From positions 39,039,452-39,103,451 of the forward strand of contig CM059972.1 of assembly GCA_030490835.1 (NCBI GenBank): a DNA stretch of 64,000 bases, given 5' to 3'. Both the position numbers and the translations under genes were made by a program. Below the pieces are notes generated by a model that saw nothing but the letters and a program-made list of their open reading frames with translations, ran no database searches and was not told where the DNA came from. This document shows, in pieces, positions 49,401 to 61,268 of the stretch (its first letter is position 1; the number at the start of each line of letters is the position of its first letter). The DNA is from Annona cherimola (Eukaryota > Streptophyta > Magnoliopsida > Magnoliales > Annonaceae).

Positions 49401-50343
49401 ATTGCTGGATTTTGATATGATGGAATGCATATCTTTATGTCCTTGCATCTCAGCTGCATTTACACATATTTTGAAAATTAAAAATTTAAAAAAAAATCAG
49501 CATGGCAGCCCCCTTGGACGTCCCTTCTTGCCACATTGCCTATGCTCTCTTTTGAGCATTTTGTAGCTCCATCATAGGGTGTATTCATTGCTGGATTTTC
49601 TGTGGATATTTGCATTTTATATTAATGCATAAAATGCCTTAGAAATGGGCTGCACTTGACACCTCAACTCCCATTAAAACCATGCAATTATGCATTGTAC
49701 TCTAGCATTAATTGTTGAATACTTTTGAGGTGCATTAGTCAACCATGCTCACCTTTTTCAATGCAGGTATTTTTCCAATATTTTGTACTTAATCTAAGCC
49801 ATCCAAAATAAACATCTCATAATTTCATTCAACCGTTTTAAATTTCATCTCAATATGATTTTCCTAGCTCCCGTTATAGTCGTTTAAAGTTAACGGTTGA
49901 AATTGCAATATGATCAATAAATCATAACACTCATTTCATCAAGAATTTTCATAACCCATTAATTCCATAATACTAAGCCCAACATCATTAGTTTTCATTT
50001 CAAATTTCACTTGAATCCGCCTTACAAGCATTGAGTTATGAATTTTTTAGTGTTTTTTCATTAAACTTGACAATTGTCACATAAATACTCATAATTCATT
50101 TTAAATAATGAAAAACGATTTTCCTTAATGTATTTGCACATTTAAATCAAGAATAATGTGCTCTAATCCCATTGTCTCATTTTAACTCAAAATGATTAAT
50201 CACATCATTATTGCTAATCCATAACCCTAATTATAATAATTAGCAAAATCACATAAAACCTTCATAATTCAATAATTCCCAAATAAATATCATATACATG
50301 ATTAATGCATACATATGGGTTCTATGTTGGTTAGGGTTTCACA
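46451..50343 (-). repeat. 3' LTR of the Tekay element (3,893 bp)
   Basis: Begins TGTGGTGCCCC and ends GGGTTTCACA on the plus strand. 47455-50343 is colinear with 8460-11367 of the LARD LTR. The GC-rich island (GAGGGCGCCGCCGGC...GCGACTTGGCC) is at about 47155-47200. Small open frames here have no homology. Confidence 0.92.
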
Positions 50344-50354
50344 ATCCTCCCCCC
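50344..50354 (-). promoter_or_regulatory. Polypurine tract of the Tekay element
   Basis: On the minus strand a G-rich tract (GGGGGGAGGAT) sits directly before the 3' LTR start TGTGAAACCC. Confidence 0.9.
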
Positions 50355-50380
50355 TATAACAAGTTTCGTCCCGAAACCGT

Positions 50381-51421
50381 CTATTTCTCAAATAGCTGGG
50401 GGTATTTCCGTTCCACCTCTTCTTTTAATTTCCAAGTAGCTTCATTTTCGGAATACCAGTTCCATTGTACCTTCACATACTCGATTTCTCGATTTCGAAG
50501 ATTTTGTACCTTGTGATCCAAGATTCTCACTGGCCTTTCTTCATAATTCAGATAATCTTGAATCGGCAAATTCTCAGCCATTAATATATGTGTTGGGTCC
50601 GGAACATACTTCCTAAGTATCGATATATGAAATACATTGTGAACTAGAGCTAACAGCAGGGGTAAGGCTACTCGATAGGCCAAATTTCCAACCTTTTCCA
50701 GAACTTCAAATGGTCCAATATACCTAGGATTCAGCTTTCCCCTTTTCCCAAACCTTGTAACTCCCTTGAATGGTGTGACCTTTATAAACACATGTTTGCC
50801 GACTTGGATGTTTAAATCCCCTCTGTTGCAATCTGCGTAACTCTTTTGCCGACTTTGGGCAGTGAGTATATACTGGCGAATATTTTTCACCTTGTCTGCC
50901 ATTCGTTGAGACAAGTCTGGGGCTAACCTTTTCTCTCCAACTTCATCCCAGTTCAACGACGTTCGACATCGCCGACCATACAACACCTCAAATGGAGCCA
51001 TTTGGATGCTAGCTTGATAACTATTGTTGTATGCGAATTTCACAATCGAGATGTACTCATCCCATGATCGTCCAAACTCCAAGGTACACATACGGAGCAT
51101 ATCTTCAATGACTTGGTTCACTCGCTCCGTTTGTCCATCGGTTTGAGGATGAAAGGCTGTACTAAACTTGAGTTGGGTGCCTAAGGTTTCGTGTAAGCTT
51201 TTCCAAAATCTCGATGTAAACGTCGCATCTCGATTCGAGATAATCGACTTTAGCACTCCATGTAGTCGTACAACCTCTTTATAATAAACCTTAGCTAGCC
51301 TTTCTGCTCTATAAGTCCTTTTGATAGGTAGGAAATGTGCGACTTTCGATAACCTATCTACGATTACCCATATAGAATCGTTTCCTGCTTGGGTCCTAGG
51401 TAATCCTTCAATGAAATCCAT
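50381..51421 (-). pseudogene. Tekay integrase core and chromodomain
   Basis: A 346-codon open frame. Residues 1-10 hold the first catalytic Asp (MDFIEGLP). The second should be in SDRD near residue 63 but reads ISNRDATF, an Asp-to-Asn change (codon 51233-51235). The Glu motif FHPQTDGQTERVNQ is intact. GPFEVLEKVG and the C-terminal chromodomain (RPVRILDHK...VKVQWNWYSENEATWKLKEE) follow, and the protein ends PQLFEK. The chromodomain targets integration to modified chromatin in this lineage. With a lost catalytic Asp and a stop just upstream, the product should be inactive. Confidence 0.9.
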
Positions 51422-51433
51422 TGTGATGTCGTC

Positions 51434-52052
51434 TCACTTCCATTTAGGAATTTCTAAGGACTGTAGCTTACCAGGTATTTTCTGGTGATCCGCCTTCACC
51501 CGTTGGCAAGTTAAACACTTAGCCACATATTCAGCGATCTCTTTCTTCATATTATTCCACCAATATGCTTTCTTAAGATCCTGATACATCTTAGTACTCC
51601 CTGGGTGAATAGAAAACGGCAAAAAATGTGCCTCTTTAAGGATTTGTTCTTTCAACTCAGCTATATTAGGTATGCAAAGGCGACCCTTATGCCTATACAT
51701 ACCTTGCTCATCAATAGCAAATTCAGCCAAAACCTTTTTCTTCCTTTTCTCGACATGTGTATGTAGGTCTGTATCCTTTTGTTGCGCAACCTTGATCTGT
51801 TCAAAAAGTGATGATTGTATGTGTAATTGCGATAATCTGGTGTGAACTCCTGGTGGACATACAATCAATTCCATTTGCCTTATCTCCTTAAGCAAAACTT
51901 CTTCCTTAGTGATAAGATGCGCTAAGTTGACATTTCGGCTCAATGCATCAGCTACCACATTTGCCTTACCTGGATGGTATAAAATCTCCAAATCATAGTC
52001 TTTTAATAATTCGAGCTATCTCCTTTGTCTCATGTTCAGTTCTTTCTGAGTA
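51434..52052 (-). pseudogene. Tekay RNase H end and integrase zinc-binding domain
   Basis: Just left of the copia insertion the frame reads TQKELNMRQRR, a stop in place of Trp, LELLKDYDLEILYHPGKANVVADALSR (end of RNase H), then the HHCC zinc domain (H near IHPGSTKMYQDL, C-x2-C in KCLTCQRV). It ends in TGA (51434-51436) where the family has Trp (WKWDD), so integrase is cut off from it. RNase H continues on the far side of the copia element at 60982. Confidence 0.88.
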
Positions 52053-52057
52053 AAAAT
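52053..52057. repeat. Target site duplication AAAAT, left copy
   Basis: AAAAT precedes the copia LTR and is repeated at 60982-60986. Reading across it without the insert restores the RNase H frame. Confidence 0.95.
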
Positions 52058-53830
52058 TATTGGTCCCGAGTTAATGGCAATTACCCAAGAGGGGAGGGGT
52101 GAATTAGGTATTTAAATTTTTTAGCTTAAACAAAAACTTTACCCTGGATTAATCTAGTCCCCTTTTATGAAGAAACAAATGGAAACCAATATAGAGCAGA
52201 GAGTAGAAATAAATATCAACAAACAAGATTTTATAGTGGTTCAGGCAACCTTCCCTACTCTACTCTTCCAAGCTCACACCTCTTGTGACTTGGGTTCCAC
52301 TATGTATTTCACAAATACACCTAGAGCCACTGCTCTCTTCTAGATTCCAGCTCTAGGGGGCATCAACAATTCACAACACAAGTAGGTGACAAGTTCCACT
52401 CCAATCACACACTACTTTGCTTACACTTGATCTTAGTTACCCAAACTAAATCAAGTTCGATACAACAAGAAATGACAAAAGAAAGTTTCTACACGTTACT
52501 GGTGTATAGAGGCAGATTTGGCGAAGAGAAGAACTTGTACAATAATGATAATGATTCGGCAAGCAGCTCTTGGCAGTTTGAAAGTGGAGTTCTTCTTCTA
52601 TATGATGACTTGATCACTTAATGCTTTTAGAAATGGGAGTTATGCTCATTCAATGATTTCTCAGCTACCCTCCACATTTATATTGAATGCCTTATATAAT
52701 TTGCAAAGGAATCCGAATGTTTGGAAGTAGGTGGCGCGCATTTAATGCGCCAACGTTCGAAAATTTTTCGACCGTTGCGACCCAAGTCGCAGGTGGAGTC
52801 GACTTCGGGTGCGACTTCGCCCGTTCGCAACTTCTTCAAGTTCCAATTTAGGTCGACTTGGTTTTCGACTTGACCCAAGTCGCAGGTGAAGTCGACTTCG
52901 GGTGCGACTTCATTTCCTCAGCTTGCTTGATGAACTTGAAATCTTCGGAGATGACTTTGATCACTTGATTTTCTTCATATTGATTGTTCTCCCTTGATTT
53001 ATATCTCTTTGGAACACTGTATGATTATTTACATAGAAAACCTTGGATTCCTTTTCTTGAGTTCTTGAGTACTTGAATCTTGGAATGCATTGCTTGCTTG
53101 AATTTCTTCATGTTTGGTTGTTCTTCCTTTGATTATACTTAAGACTCTTTATAATTCTTCTATCCTAAACACATTTGACTCCATGTCTTGAGTCTTGAGT
53201 CTTTGAGTATTTGAGTGCATAAGAGAGGTCCAAATGTATGATCTCGATTCTCCATGAAAATATGCAACTTTGCTTGCTCTGGACTCATTTGATTTTTATT
53301 TGAGTGTTTGAGTTGTCTTGGTCTTCATCTTCACTTGAATCTAGCATTGAACCGTCTTGATTTGCAAGTTCCGCACTAAAGTCGAAGCTGGAGTCGACTT
53401 GGTCTGCGACTTCACCCAAGTCGCATGCGGAGTCGACTTGGGATGCGACTTCGGCAGCTCTCGTTCTCGATTTCAACTCTGGATTAAAATGACACCTTGA
53501 AGTCGAAGCTGGAGTCGACTTGGTCTATGACTTCACCCAAGTCTCATGCGGAGTCGACTTCGTTTGCGACTTCGGTAGCTTGGTTCTCCGTTTTCAACTC
53601 TGGACGAAAATTACGAGCTGAAGTCGCTACTGGAGTTGACTTGGGGATCGACTTGGCCTAAGTCGATGCCTAAGTCAACTTGAAAATCGACTTGACTTTC
53701 CATGTTTCATATTCTTCATTTTTATAACCTTCAATCATCTTCACAAACATGTTAGTAACCAACACTCACTCAAATTGGTTTGTTAATCATCAAAACATAA
53801 ACTTGGCTTATTTTCCAAATGTTTCCAACA
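52058..53830 (-). repeat. 3' LTR of the nested copia element (1,773 bp)
   Basis: The plus strand begins TATTGGTCCCGAG and ends TTCCAACA. It contains GTCGAC/AAGTCG clusters at about 52780-52920 and 53380-53700. Only one copy of the 39-bp unit is present near 52785-52825, against two in the 5' LTR, which explains most of the 48-bp length difference. Its outer end reads TA (sense strand) instead of CA. Confidence 0.93.
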
Positions 53831-53844
53831 ATCTCCCCCTTTTT
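53831..53844 (-). promoter_or_regulatory. Polypurine tract of the nested copia element
   Basis: Sense strand AAAAAGGGGGAGAT directly before TGTTGGAAAC, identical to the tract at 205-218. Confidence 0.93.
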
Positions 53845-54180
53845 GATGATTGACAAAACTGATTTGAGTATATACCTTTCAATGTCTTTAAAATAAACTA
53901 TTTTTGCATTTTGTTTTTTAACATATATTTCCAATAAATTGCAAGTTAAAAAACATGAGTTTAACATACATATTTCTTCTAATATATCACAAGTTAAAAT
54001 CATTCATACAAACATTTAAGACTTAAAACCATTCATACATGCATTTAAAACGGAGACTCAAATCCCGATCTCTTCTCCCCCTTTTTGTCAATTGATCAAA
54101 AATAGAGATGGAGCGGTTTAATCCTTTGAGAATGGCGGGGCTGCTCCCCCTGAGCCTGTGCTCCCCCTCCGCGTGTGCTT
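53845..54180 (-). mobile_element. Non-coding 3' internal segment of the nested copia
   Basis: AT-rich spacer between the RNase H stop and the polypurine tract, matching 1-204 in reverse complement. A short open frame at 53770-54003 runs into the LTR and has no homology. Confidence 0.8.
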
Positions 54181-54182
54181 GT

Positions 54183-55052
54183 CTAAGTTAATTCTAGCAT
54201 TCCCATATCATTTCTAATTTTATAAAATGGTTCTTTTGCTAGAGGTTTGGTAAAAATATCTGCAATTTGACCTTCTGTTCTCACATATGCCAAACATATA
54301 TCATGATTTTCTACATGTTCTCTAATAAAATGATGTCTAAGGTCTATATGCTTGGTCCTAGAATGCAAAATTGGATTTTTAGTTAAACATATTGCACTTG
54401 TGTTATCACATCTAATAGGTATATTTTTAAAGTTCATGCCATAGTCCCTAAGTTGTTGTTTCATCCAAAGCAACTGGGCACAATAGCTCCCGGCGGCAAC
54501 ATATTCGGCTTCTGCCGTAGGTAGAGCAACACTAGTTTGTTTTCTTTAAAATTATGAAACCAACATGTTCCCAAGAAACTGACATGTTTCACTAGTGCTT
54601 TTTCTATCTACTTTGTAACCGGCAAAATCCGCGTCCGAGTAGCCGATTAGATCAAAGTTAGAACCCTTTAGATACCAAAGTCCTATGTTGGTAGTATCTA
54701 CTAAATATCTGAAAATTCTTTTTACAGCTACCAAGTGTGATTCTTTTGGACATGATTAAAATCTAGAGCACATATAAACACTAAACAGTATATCAGGTCT
54801 AGAAGCAGTTAAATATAATAAAGAACCTATCATGCTTCTATATAACTTTAAATCAACTGGTTTGCCTTTCTCGTCTTTGTCAATTTTAATGGTTGTGTTT
54901 GCCCCTTTGCTATTTTCCATGCCAAACTTCTTTAACAGTTTTTTGATATACTTGGACTGGTTTATGAAGATCCCTTCACTTAGTTGTTTGATTTGTAGTC
55001 CAAGGAAGAAGTTTAGCTCCCCCATCATACTCATCTCAAATTCCTTCTGCAT
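54183..55052 (-). pseudogene. Copia reverse transcriptase end and RNase H
   Basis: In sense order: 55052-54756 holds the RT thumb ([32 protein letters not shown]). 54734-54552 starts RNase H with AVKRIFRYL, SDADFAG and RKSTSETCQFLG. 54473-54183 ends it with CDNTSAICLTKNP, HSRTKHIDLRHHFIREH and DIFTKPL. Breaks lie at about 54740-54755 and 54480-54555, the latter with stops in place of the conserved WFS-like residues. It would normally remove the RNA strand during replication; here it is split into three frames. Confidence 0.9.
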
Positions 55053-55864
55053 AAGCTCAGAAAATTCTTGACAAAGAATCTCATTAGTAGCATAAAAATA
55101 ATGTCATCAACATAAATTTGAATAATCAAGATATCTTTTTCTTTATACTTAATAAACAAAGTGGTGTCTACCTTTCCCTTGTGGAAGTCATGATCAATCA
55201 AAAATTTGCTTAACCTTTCATGCCAAGCCCTTGGAGCTTGTTTTAATCCATATAATGCCTTGGTTAATTTGTATACAAATTTAGATTGATCTTTCTCCTC
55301 AAATCCAGGTGGTTGTTCAACATACACCTCTTCATTTATAAACCCATTAAGAAATGCACTTTTAACATCCATTTGAAACAATTTAAAGTTCATATGAGAT
55401 GCAAAAGCTAGTAAGATACGAATAGCTTCTAATCTAGCAACCAGAGCATAGGATTCCTCAAAGTCTATTCCCTTTTCTTGTGAGTATCCCTTTGCTACAA
55501 GTCTAGCTTTGTTTCTCACCACAAGTCCACTTTCATCTAATTTGTTCCTAAAGACCCATTTTGTGCCAATGACAATGCAATCTTTTGGTCTTGGAACAAG
55601 ATGCCAAATTTGGTTTCTTTCAAATTGATTTAATTCCTCTTGCATTGCTATGATCCAGTTTTCATCATCAAGAGCTTGGTCTATAGTGGATGGTTCAATT
55701 TTGGATACAAAGGCGTATTGTCCACAAATATTTTGTTTTGACCTTCTAGTCTTTACACCTTCATAGACATTCCCTATAACTTGTTCAATTGGATGAACAT
55801 TTTTGAACTTTAAATCAGTTAGAGGTTTATAAGAATTATTATCTTCACTTATCCTTTCCTCCAT
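55031..55864 (-). pseudogene. Copia reverse transcriptase
   Basis: A 277-codon open frame. Residues about 60-85 hold [19 protein letters not shown] and near 105 [14 protein letters not shown], the usual start of RVT_2. [41 protein letters not shown] and the catalytic YVDDIIF follow. Directly after YVDDIIF a one-base deletion shifts the frame, so the last residues are not RT sequence; the true frame resumes in 55052-54756. The catalytic residues themselves are intact. Confidence 0.92.
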
Positions 55865-55873
55865 GGATTCTTC

Positions 55874-56224
55874 TTACTTCTCCATATGCAATTTTTCAAT
55901 GTTACTTGTGATATCATCTGCATCACTTAAATCATCTTTTCTTTTGGAGCATGGGTTAAATTCATAAAAAACAACATGTATTGACTTTTCTACAACTTGG
56001 TTTCTTTTATTGAAGACTCTATATGCTTTGTTATTTGAACAGTAACCAAGGAATATTGCCTCATCACTTTTAGCATCTAGTTTTCCCAAGTTGGTTTTTC
56101 CATTGTTCAAAACATAACATGTGCAACCAAAAGCATGAAAATATGAAATATTTGATTTTCTACCTTTCCATAGCTCATATGGGGTCTTTTTCAAGATAAC
56201 TCTAATGGTAACACGGTTCAACAC
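55874..56224 (-). pseudogene. Copia integrase C-terminal part
   Basis: A 116-codon frame with LNRVTIRVILKKTPYELWKG, FHAFGCTCYVLN, FLGYCSNNKAYRVFNKR and VVFYEFNP, the conserved region after the integrase core in SIRE-type copia. A frameshift at about 56225-56275 separates it from the core, and a stop near 55870 separates it from RT. Confidence 0.88.
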
Positions 56225-56238
56225 ATGACAAGCTGTAC

Positions 56239-56916
56239 TTACAGCTTCACCCCAAAATTTCTTGGATAATTTACTCTCATTAGCATTGTTCTAGCCATCT
56301 CTTGTATGGTTCTATTTTTCCTTTCAACTACTCCATTTTGTTGTGGAGTTCTTGGTGTAGAAAATGTGTGGTGAATTCCTTTTTCATTACATAATTCTAT
56401 GAATCGTTTATTTTCAAACTCACCACCATGATCACTTCTAATAGTCATAATAGTACTTTGTTTTTCATTTTGCACCAAGTTTACAAAAGTTGCAAACATA
56501 GAGAAGGCTTCATCTTTGCTAGCTAAGAGAATTACCCAAGTAAATCCTGAAAAATCATCAACTATTACAAACACATATTTCTTTCCACCAATGGTTAAAA
56601 TGTCAGATGGCCCATATAGATCCATGTGTAGCAATTCAAGTGGCATAGTGGTGGAAATCTCCTTTTTGGTAGAGAAAGGCATTTTAGGTTGTTTTAACAA
56701 TTGACATGCCTTGCAAATTTTATCTTTGTCATATTTCAACTTAGACAATCCTTTTACCAAATTCTTCTTCCATAGGGTCTTTATGTTTGTCATGTTTATG
56801 TGCCCAAGCCTCTTATGCCAAACCCATGGATCATTGTCAATGACCATTAGACATTGACGATCTAGTTCATCAAGTGAAACCAAATATACATTTCCATGTC
56901 TTTTTCCGCTAAACAT
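56239..56916 (-). pseudogene. Copia GAG-pre-integrase and integrase core
   Basis: A 225-codon frame. The zinc domain is seen as WHKRLGHINMTN and CKACQLLKQ. The core follows with LLHMDLYGPSD, VIVDDFSGFTWV, RSDHGGEFEN and TPQQNGVVERKNRT, so all three catalytic acids (D, D, E) appear intact. The core is therefore better kept than the protease or gag. The end of the frame (RVNYPRNFGVKL) already lies in a wrong frame after an indel. Confidence 0.92.
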
Positions 56917-57250
56917 GATATGTTATCCATCAAATACATTACATATAGATGATTCAAACACAACCTTGTATCCTTTGTCACATAATTGGCTAATACTCAT
57001 TAAATTGTGCTTGAGTCCTTCAACAAATAATACATCTTCCATACATGCATTTGAAATACTATAAATGTTTCATTTACCTTTGATTGTACCTTTCTCATTA
57101 TTTCCAAAAGCAACAGTTCTATCGTTGCAAGGCTTGAGTTTATGAAATAAACTTCTTTCACCGGTCATATGCCTTGAGCAACCACTATTCATGAACCAAA
57201 TGTTGCTTGCCTTTGCCTTGAAACATATCTGAAAAATGAACAAATAAATC
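56917..57250 (-). pseudogene. Copia protease region
   Basis: Reads WFMNSGCSRHMTGE on the minus strand at about 57155-57200, where the family has a DSGCSRHMTG active site. The catalytic Asp codon is Asn (AAT, 57187-57189). VAFGNNEKGTIKGK and DVLFVEGLKHNLMSISQLCD follow before a stop near 56923. Protease activity should be lost. Confidence 0.85.
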
Positions 57251-57736
57251 TTATCTCTTTGGTACCCATTTTATGGGTCCATTTGGGTTAGTAAACTGAT
57301 TTAATCTTTGTTGTTCTATCTTTGAAAGTCCAAATCTTGTGTTTCTTGGAACCCAAACTAGTTTTGCACCATGGTCATATGATTTCTTAAAGTTGCATCT
57401 ATGAATCTTGTGACCCATCTTGTTGCAAAAATTGCAAGCCATTGGTAATCTAGGAGTAGGCCTCCAAGTTTGTAGTGGTTCAAAAGTTGGCCTTCTAGTC
57501 CACATAATATGTTTCCCTTTGGGCTTGTAAATAGGTGCAGTTTGATTTTTTCCAAGTGTTGGCACACTTAATTTGCTACTTTCTCCTTGCTCAAATGTTG
57601 AGTATCCAAGACCTCTTTTATTGTTTTGAGAGGTCATGTTTAGAAACATTTTCATATTTTCTCCTGGATTAGAGAATTTAGCTAATGATTCATTTAAAGA
57701 TTCATTCTCCTTTTTAAAATTTTCTACTTCCTTCAA
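57251..57736 (-). pseudogene. Copia gag C-terminal region with second zinc knuckle
   Basis: A 161-codon frame beginning in a coiled-coil-like stretch (VENFKKENESLNESLAKF), continuing through a Lys/Thr/Pro-rich linker to CNFCNKMGHKIHRC (CCHC knuckle) and ending GPIKWVPKR. This second knuckle before protease is usual for SIRE-type gag. The 57737-57960 stretch upstream codes for the rest of the coiled coil but is broken. Confidence 0.85.
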
Positions 57737-57960
57737 TAGTAGTTCATTTTCTTCTTTCAGTTTTGATGTACTTTCAGCTAGTTTTCCATTTACAATAATA
57801 ATGAAATTACATTGTTGTCTCTTTAGTGATAACTTGTTTTTTAGTTTTTTAATTTTCTCATATAATGAATCATATGCATGTTGTAATTCTTCTAATTCAG
57901 CACATTTGAGACATTCTTGAATAGAAGAGTGAGTAGATTGAGAATAGAAAAATTTGAAAG

Positions 57961-59112
57961 TTACCTCTTCATTACTTGTGCACTTTGTTGAGGTGGTTTG
58001 CTCTTAACTTCCGTTGTGTTTAAACATAGCAAATTTTCTTCTTGCTCAATCCGCGCCATGTAACATATTCTTGCACTATTTGCTGCTTCAAAATCATCGG
58101 TTGAGCAGCTACTTGTTGATGAAGTTTCTTCATTCACGTACATTCCTCTTCCCTTCGGCCTTTGGAATTTTCTGCTTTCATATCTTTCCTTCCTCTCTTG
58201 ATGATCCTTTGATTTTTCTTTCGGTGTAGGACATTGAGCTTGCATATGTCCCATACCGCCGCATCTATAACACTTTGTAGCCTCCTTCTTCTTCTCTTTC
58301 CGTGGTCTTTTTTTGAATTCTTTGAAGTTCTTTTCATTTCTCATAAACTTTTGAAATCTGCGTGTAAGTAGAGCAATGTCTTCATCATCGTTGTGAGATG
58401 AGGAGGTGGACTCATCCGAGTTATGTGTCGCTTTCAATGCAATGGTTCTTTTGCCTTTGTGGTAATCCTCATTTCTTTTCTTGATTAGCTCATGTGACAT
58501 TAGTGAGCTAATAAGGTCTTCTAGCTTCAATGTATTGAGATCCTTGGCTTCTTCTATCGCAGTAATCTTTGGAGTCTAAGATTCTGGTAGAGCTCTTAAG
58601 ATTTTCATGACCTGTTTAGATTCAGAAATTTCTTTTCCTAGACCTTTCAAGGCGTTAGTAATTTTAGAGAATCTAGCAAACATTTCAGAAATATTTTCTG
58701 TTTCTAGCATTCTAAAGCTTTCCAATTTTTCAATCAAAATATTTCTCCTTGTCCCTTAGACTTGAGGAGTTCCTTCATAGATAGATGTTAATGTATCCCA
58801 TATTTCTTTTGCAGTTAGATAAAAAGATACTCTATCATATTCAGAAGCGGTAAGAGCACAAAACAGTGAGTTCATAGCTTTAGAGTTGCTCTTAACAGTT
58901 TTTACTTCCTCATCGGTTCATTTGGAAGCTCTTTCATTGATTGGCAAAGTCACATCGTCTTGGATAGCAATCCAAGAGTCCATATCTGTAGCCATGATGA
59001 GTTGTTTCATACGTAGCTTCCAATAGCCTAAATTGTTCCCATCAAACAATGGTGGCCTAGTAAAAGATTGGCCTTCGGCAAAAGCGAGAACGGAAGTAGA
59101 TTGGGATGCCAT
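57961..59112 (-). pseudogene. Copia gag, N-terminal and first zinc knuckle
   Basis: Starts at ATG 59112 (MASQSTSVLAFAEG, TRPPLFDGNNLGYWKLRM), typical of SIRE gag. A TGA at 58918-58920 replaces a conserved Trp. Further stops lie in 58530-58917 (after GTPQV and LPES). The longest open part, 58530-57961, has KLEDLISSLMSHE, a Lys/Arg-rich segment and the knuckle CYRCGGMGHMQAQC. The protein forms the particle shell and binds RNA; this copy cannot make a full-length product. Confidence 0.9.
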
Positions 59113-59144
59113 ATTAAAAGATCTCTTTGGTAAAACTCAAAGAC

Positions 59145-59160
59145 CTGCTCTGATACCACT
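59145..59160 (-). promoter_or_regulatory. Primer binding site of the nested copia element
   Basis: Sense strand AGTGGTATCAGAGCAG directly after the 5' LTR end CCAACA; initiator tRNA-Met type. Confidence 0.93.
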
Positions 59161-60981
59161 TGTTGGTCTCGAGTTAATGGCAATTACCCAAGAGGGGAGG
59201 GGTGAATTGGGTATTTAAAATTTTCAGCTTAAACAAAAACTTTATCCCGGATTAATCTAGTCCCCTTTTATGAAGAAACAAATGGAAAGCAATATAGAGC
59301 AGAGAGCAGAAATAAATATCTACAAATAAGATTTTATAGTGGTTCGGGCAACCTTCCCTACTCCACTCTTCCAAGCTCACACCTCTTGTGACTTGGGTTC
59401 CACTACGTATTTCACAAATACACCTAGAGCCACTGCTCTCTTCTAGATTCCAGCTCTACGGGGCATCAACAATTCACAGCACAAGTAGGTGACGAGTTCC
59501 ACTCCAATCACACACTACTTTGCTTACACTTGATCTCAGTTACCCAAACTAAATCAAGTTCAATACAACAAGAAATAACAAAAGAAAGTTTTTACACGTT
59601 ACTGGTGTGTAGAGGCAGATTTGGCGTAGAGAAGAACTTGTACAATAATGATAATGATTCAGCAAGCAGCTCTTGGCAGTTTGAAAGTGGAGTTCTTCTT
59701 CTATATGATGGCTTGATCACTTAATGCTCTTAGAAATGGGAGTTATGCTCATTCAATGATTTCTCAGCTATCCCTCCACGTTCATATTGAATGCCTTATA
59801 TAATTTGCGAGGGAATCCGAACGTTTGGAAGTAGGTGGCGTGCATTTAATGCGCCAACGTTCGAAAATTTTCCGACCGTTGCGACCCAAGTCGCAGGTGT
59901 AGTCGACTTCGGGTGCGACTTCGCCCAAGTCACAGATGGAGTCGACTTCGGGTGCGACTTTGCCTGTTCGCAACTTCTTCAAGTTCCAATTTAGGTCGAC
60001 TTAGTTTTGGACTTGACCCAAGTCGCAGGTGAAGTCGACTTCGGGTGCGACTTCATTTCCTCAGCTTGCTTGATGAACTTGAAATCTTCGGAGATGACTT
60101 TGATCACTTGATTTTCTTCATATTGATTGTTCTCCCTTGATTTATATCTCTTTGGAACACTGTATGATTATTTACATAGAAAACCTTGGATTCCTTTTCT
60201 TGAGTTCTTGAGTACTTGAATCTTGGAATGCATTGCTTGCTTGAATTTCTTCATGTTTGGTTATTGTTCCTTTGATTATACTTAAGACTCTTTATAATTC
60301 TTCTATCCTAAACACATTTGACTCCATGTCTTGAGTCTTGAGTCTTGAGTCTTTGAGTATTTGAGTGCATAAGAGAGGTCCAAATATATGATCTCGATTC
60401 TCCATGAACATATGCAACTTTGCTTGCTCTGGACTTCATTTGATTTTCATTTGAGTGTTTGCATTGTCTTGGTCTTCATCTTCACTTAAATCTAGCATTG
60501 AACCGTCTTCATCTGCAAGTTTCGCACTGAAGTCGAAGCTGGAGTCGACTTGGTCTGCGACTTCACCCAAGTCGCATGCGAAGTCGACTTGGGATGCGAC
60601 TTCGGCAGCTCTCGTTCTCGATTTCAACTCTGGATGAGAATGACGCCTCGAAGTCGAAGCTGGAGTCGACTTGGTCTACGACTTCACCCAAGTCACATGC
60701 GGAGTCGACTTCGTTTGCGACTTCGGTAACTTGGTTCCCCATTTTCAACTCTGGACGAAAATTACGAGCCGAAGTCGCTACTGGAGTTCACTTGGGGATC
60801 GACTTGGCCTAAGTCGATGCCTGAGTCGACTTGGAAATCGACTTGACTTTCCATGCTTCATATTCTTCATTTTTATAACCTTCAATCATCTTCACAAACA
60901 CGTTAGTAACCAACACTTGCTCAAATTGGTTTGTTAATCATCTAAACATAAACTTGGCTTATTTTCCACATGTTTCCAACA
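59161..60981 (-). repeat. 5' LTR of the nested copia element (1,821 bp)
   Basis: The plus strand begins TGTTGGTCTCGAG and ends TTCCAACA. GTCGAC/AAGTCG clusters lie at about 59885-60050 and 60530-60850, with two copies of the 39-bp unit near 59885-59965. Short open frames on both strands here only reflect these repeats. Confidence 0.93.
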
Positions 60982-60986
60982 AAAAT
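60982..60986. repeat. Target site duplication AAAAT, right copy
   Basis: Pairs with 52053-52057. Confidence 0.95.
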
Positions 60987-61268
60987 ATATTTGAGGCTCT
61001 TGTGATCAGTGTAAATCTCACACTTTGCACTATACAGGTAATGTCTTCATATTTTCAAGGCAAATACCACCGCTGCTAACTCTAAATCATGCGTGGGGTA
61101 GCTTACCTCATTGGGCTTTAACTGTCGCGACGCATAGGCTATTCTTTACCCCTTTGCATCAAAACACAACCCAATCCCTTTCTTGACGCATCACTATAAA
61201 CCACAAACCCTTCATTTCCTTCGGGTAGGGGTTAGAATGGGTGCTGCTACTAACCGCTGTTTCAATTC
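60987..61268 (-). pseudogene. Tekay RNase H, upstream part
   Basis: In shifting frames: [46 protein letters not shown] and TDHKSLKYIF, where the copia insertion starts. There is an extra C near 61225 and a compensating one-base loss near 61140, so the middle is out of frame. A TGA (61047-61049) replaces the conserved Trp in the ALKIWRHYL strand. Confidence 0.85.

Larger units (their letters stand above)
52058..60981 (-). mobile_element. Complete SIRE-type Ty1/copia element nested in the Tekay element
   Basis: 8,924 bp, with 3' LTR 52058-53830, 5' LTR 59161-60981, polypurine tract and primer site in place, and 5-bp duplication AAAAT. Domain order gag-PR-IN-RT-RH identifies Ty1/copia; the long LTRs, gag with two zinc knuckles and lysine-rich middle fit the SIRE/Maximus lineage. 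No envelope-like frame was found after RNase H. Multiple stops, frameshifts and a protease active-site change make it non-autonomous. The LTRs differ at about 13 of the first 210 aligned bases, so it is older than the LARD. Confidence 0.95.
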
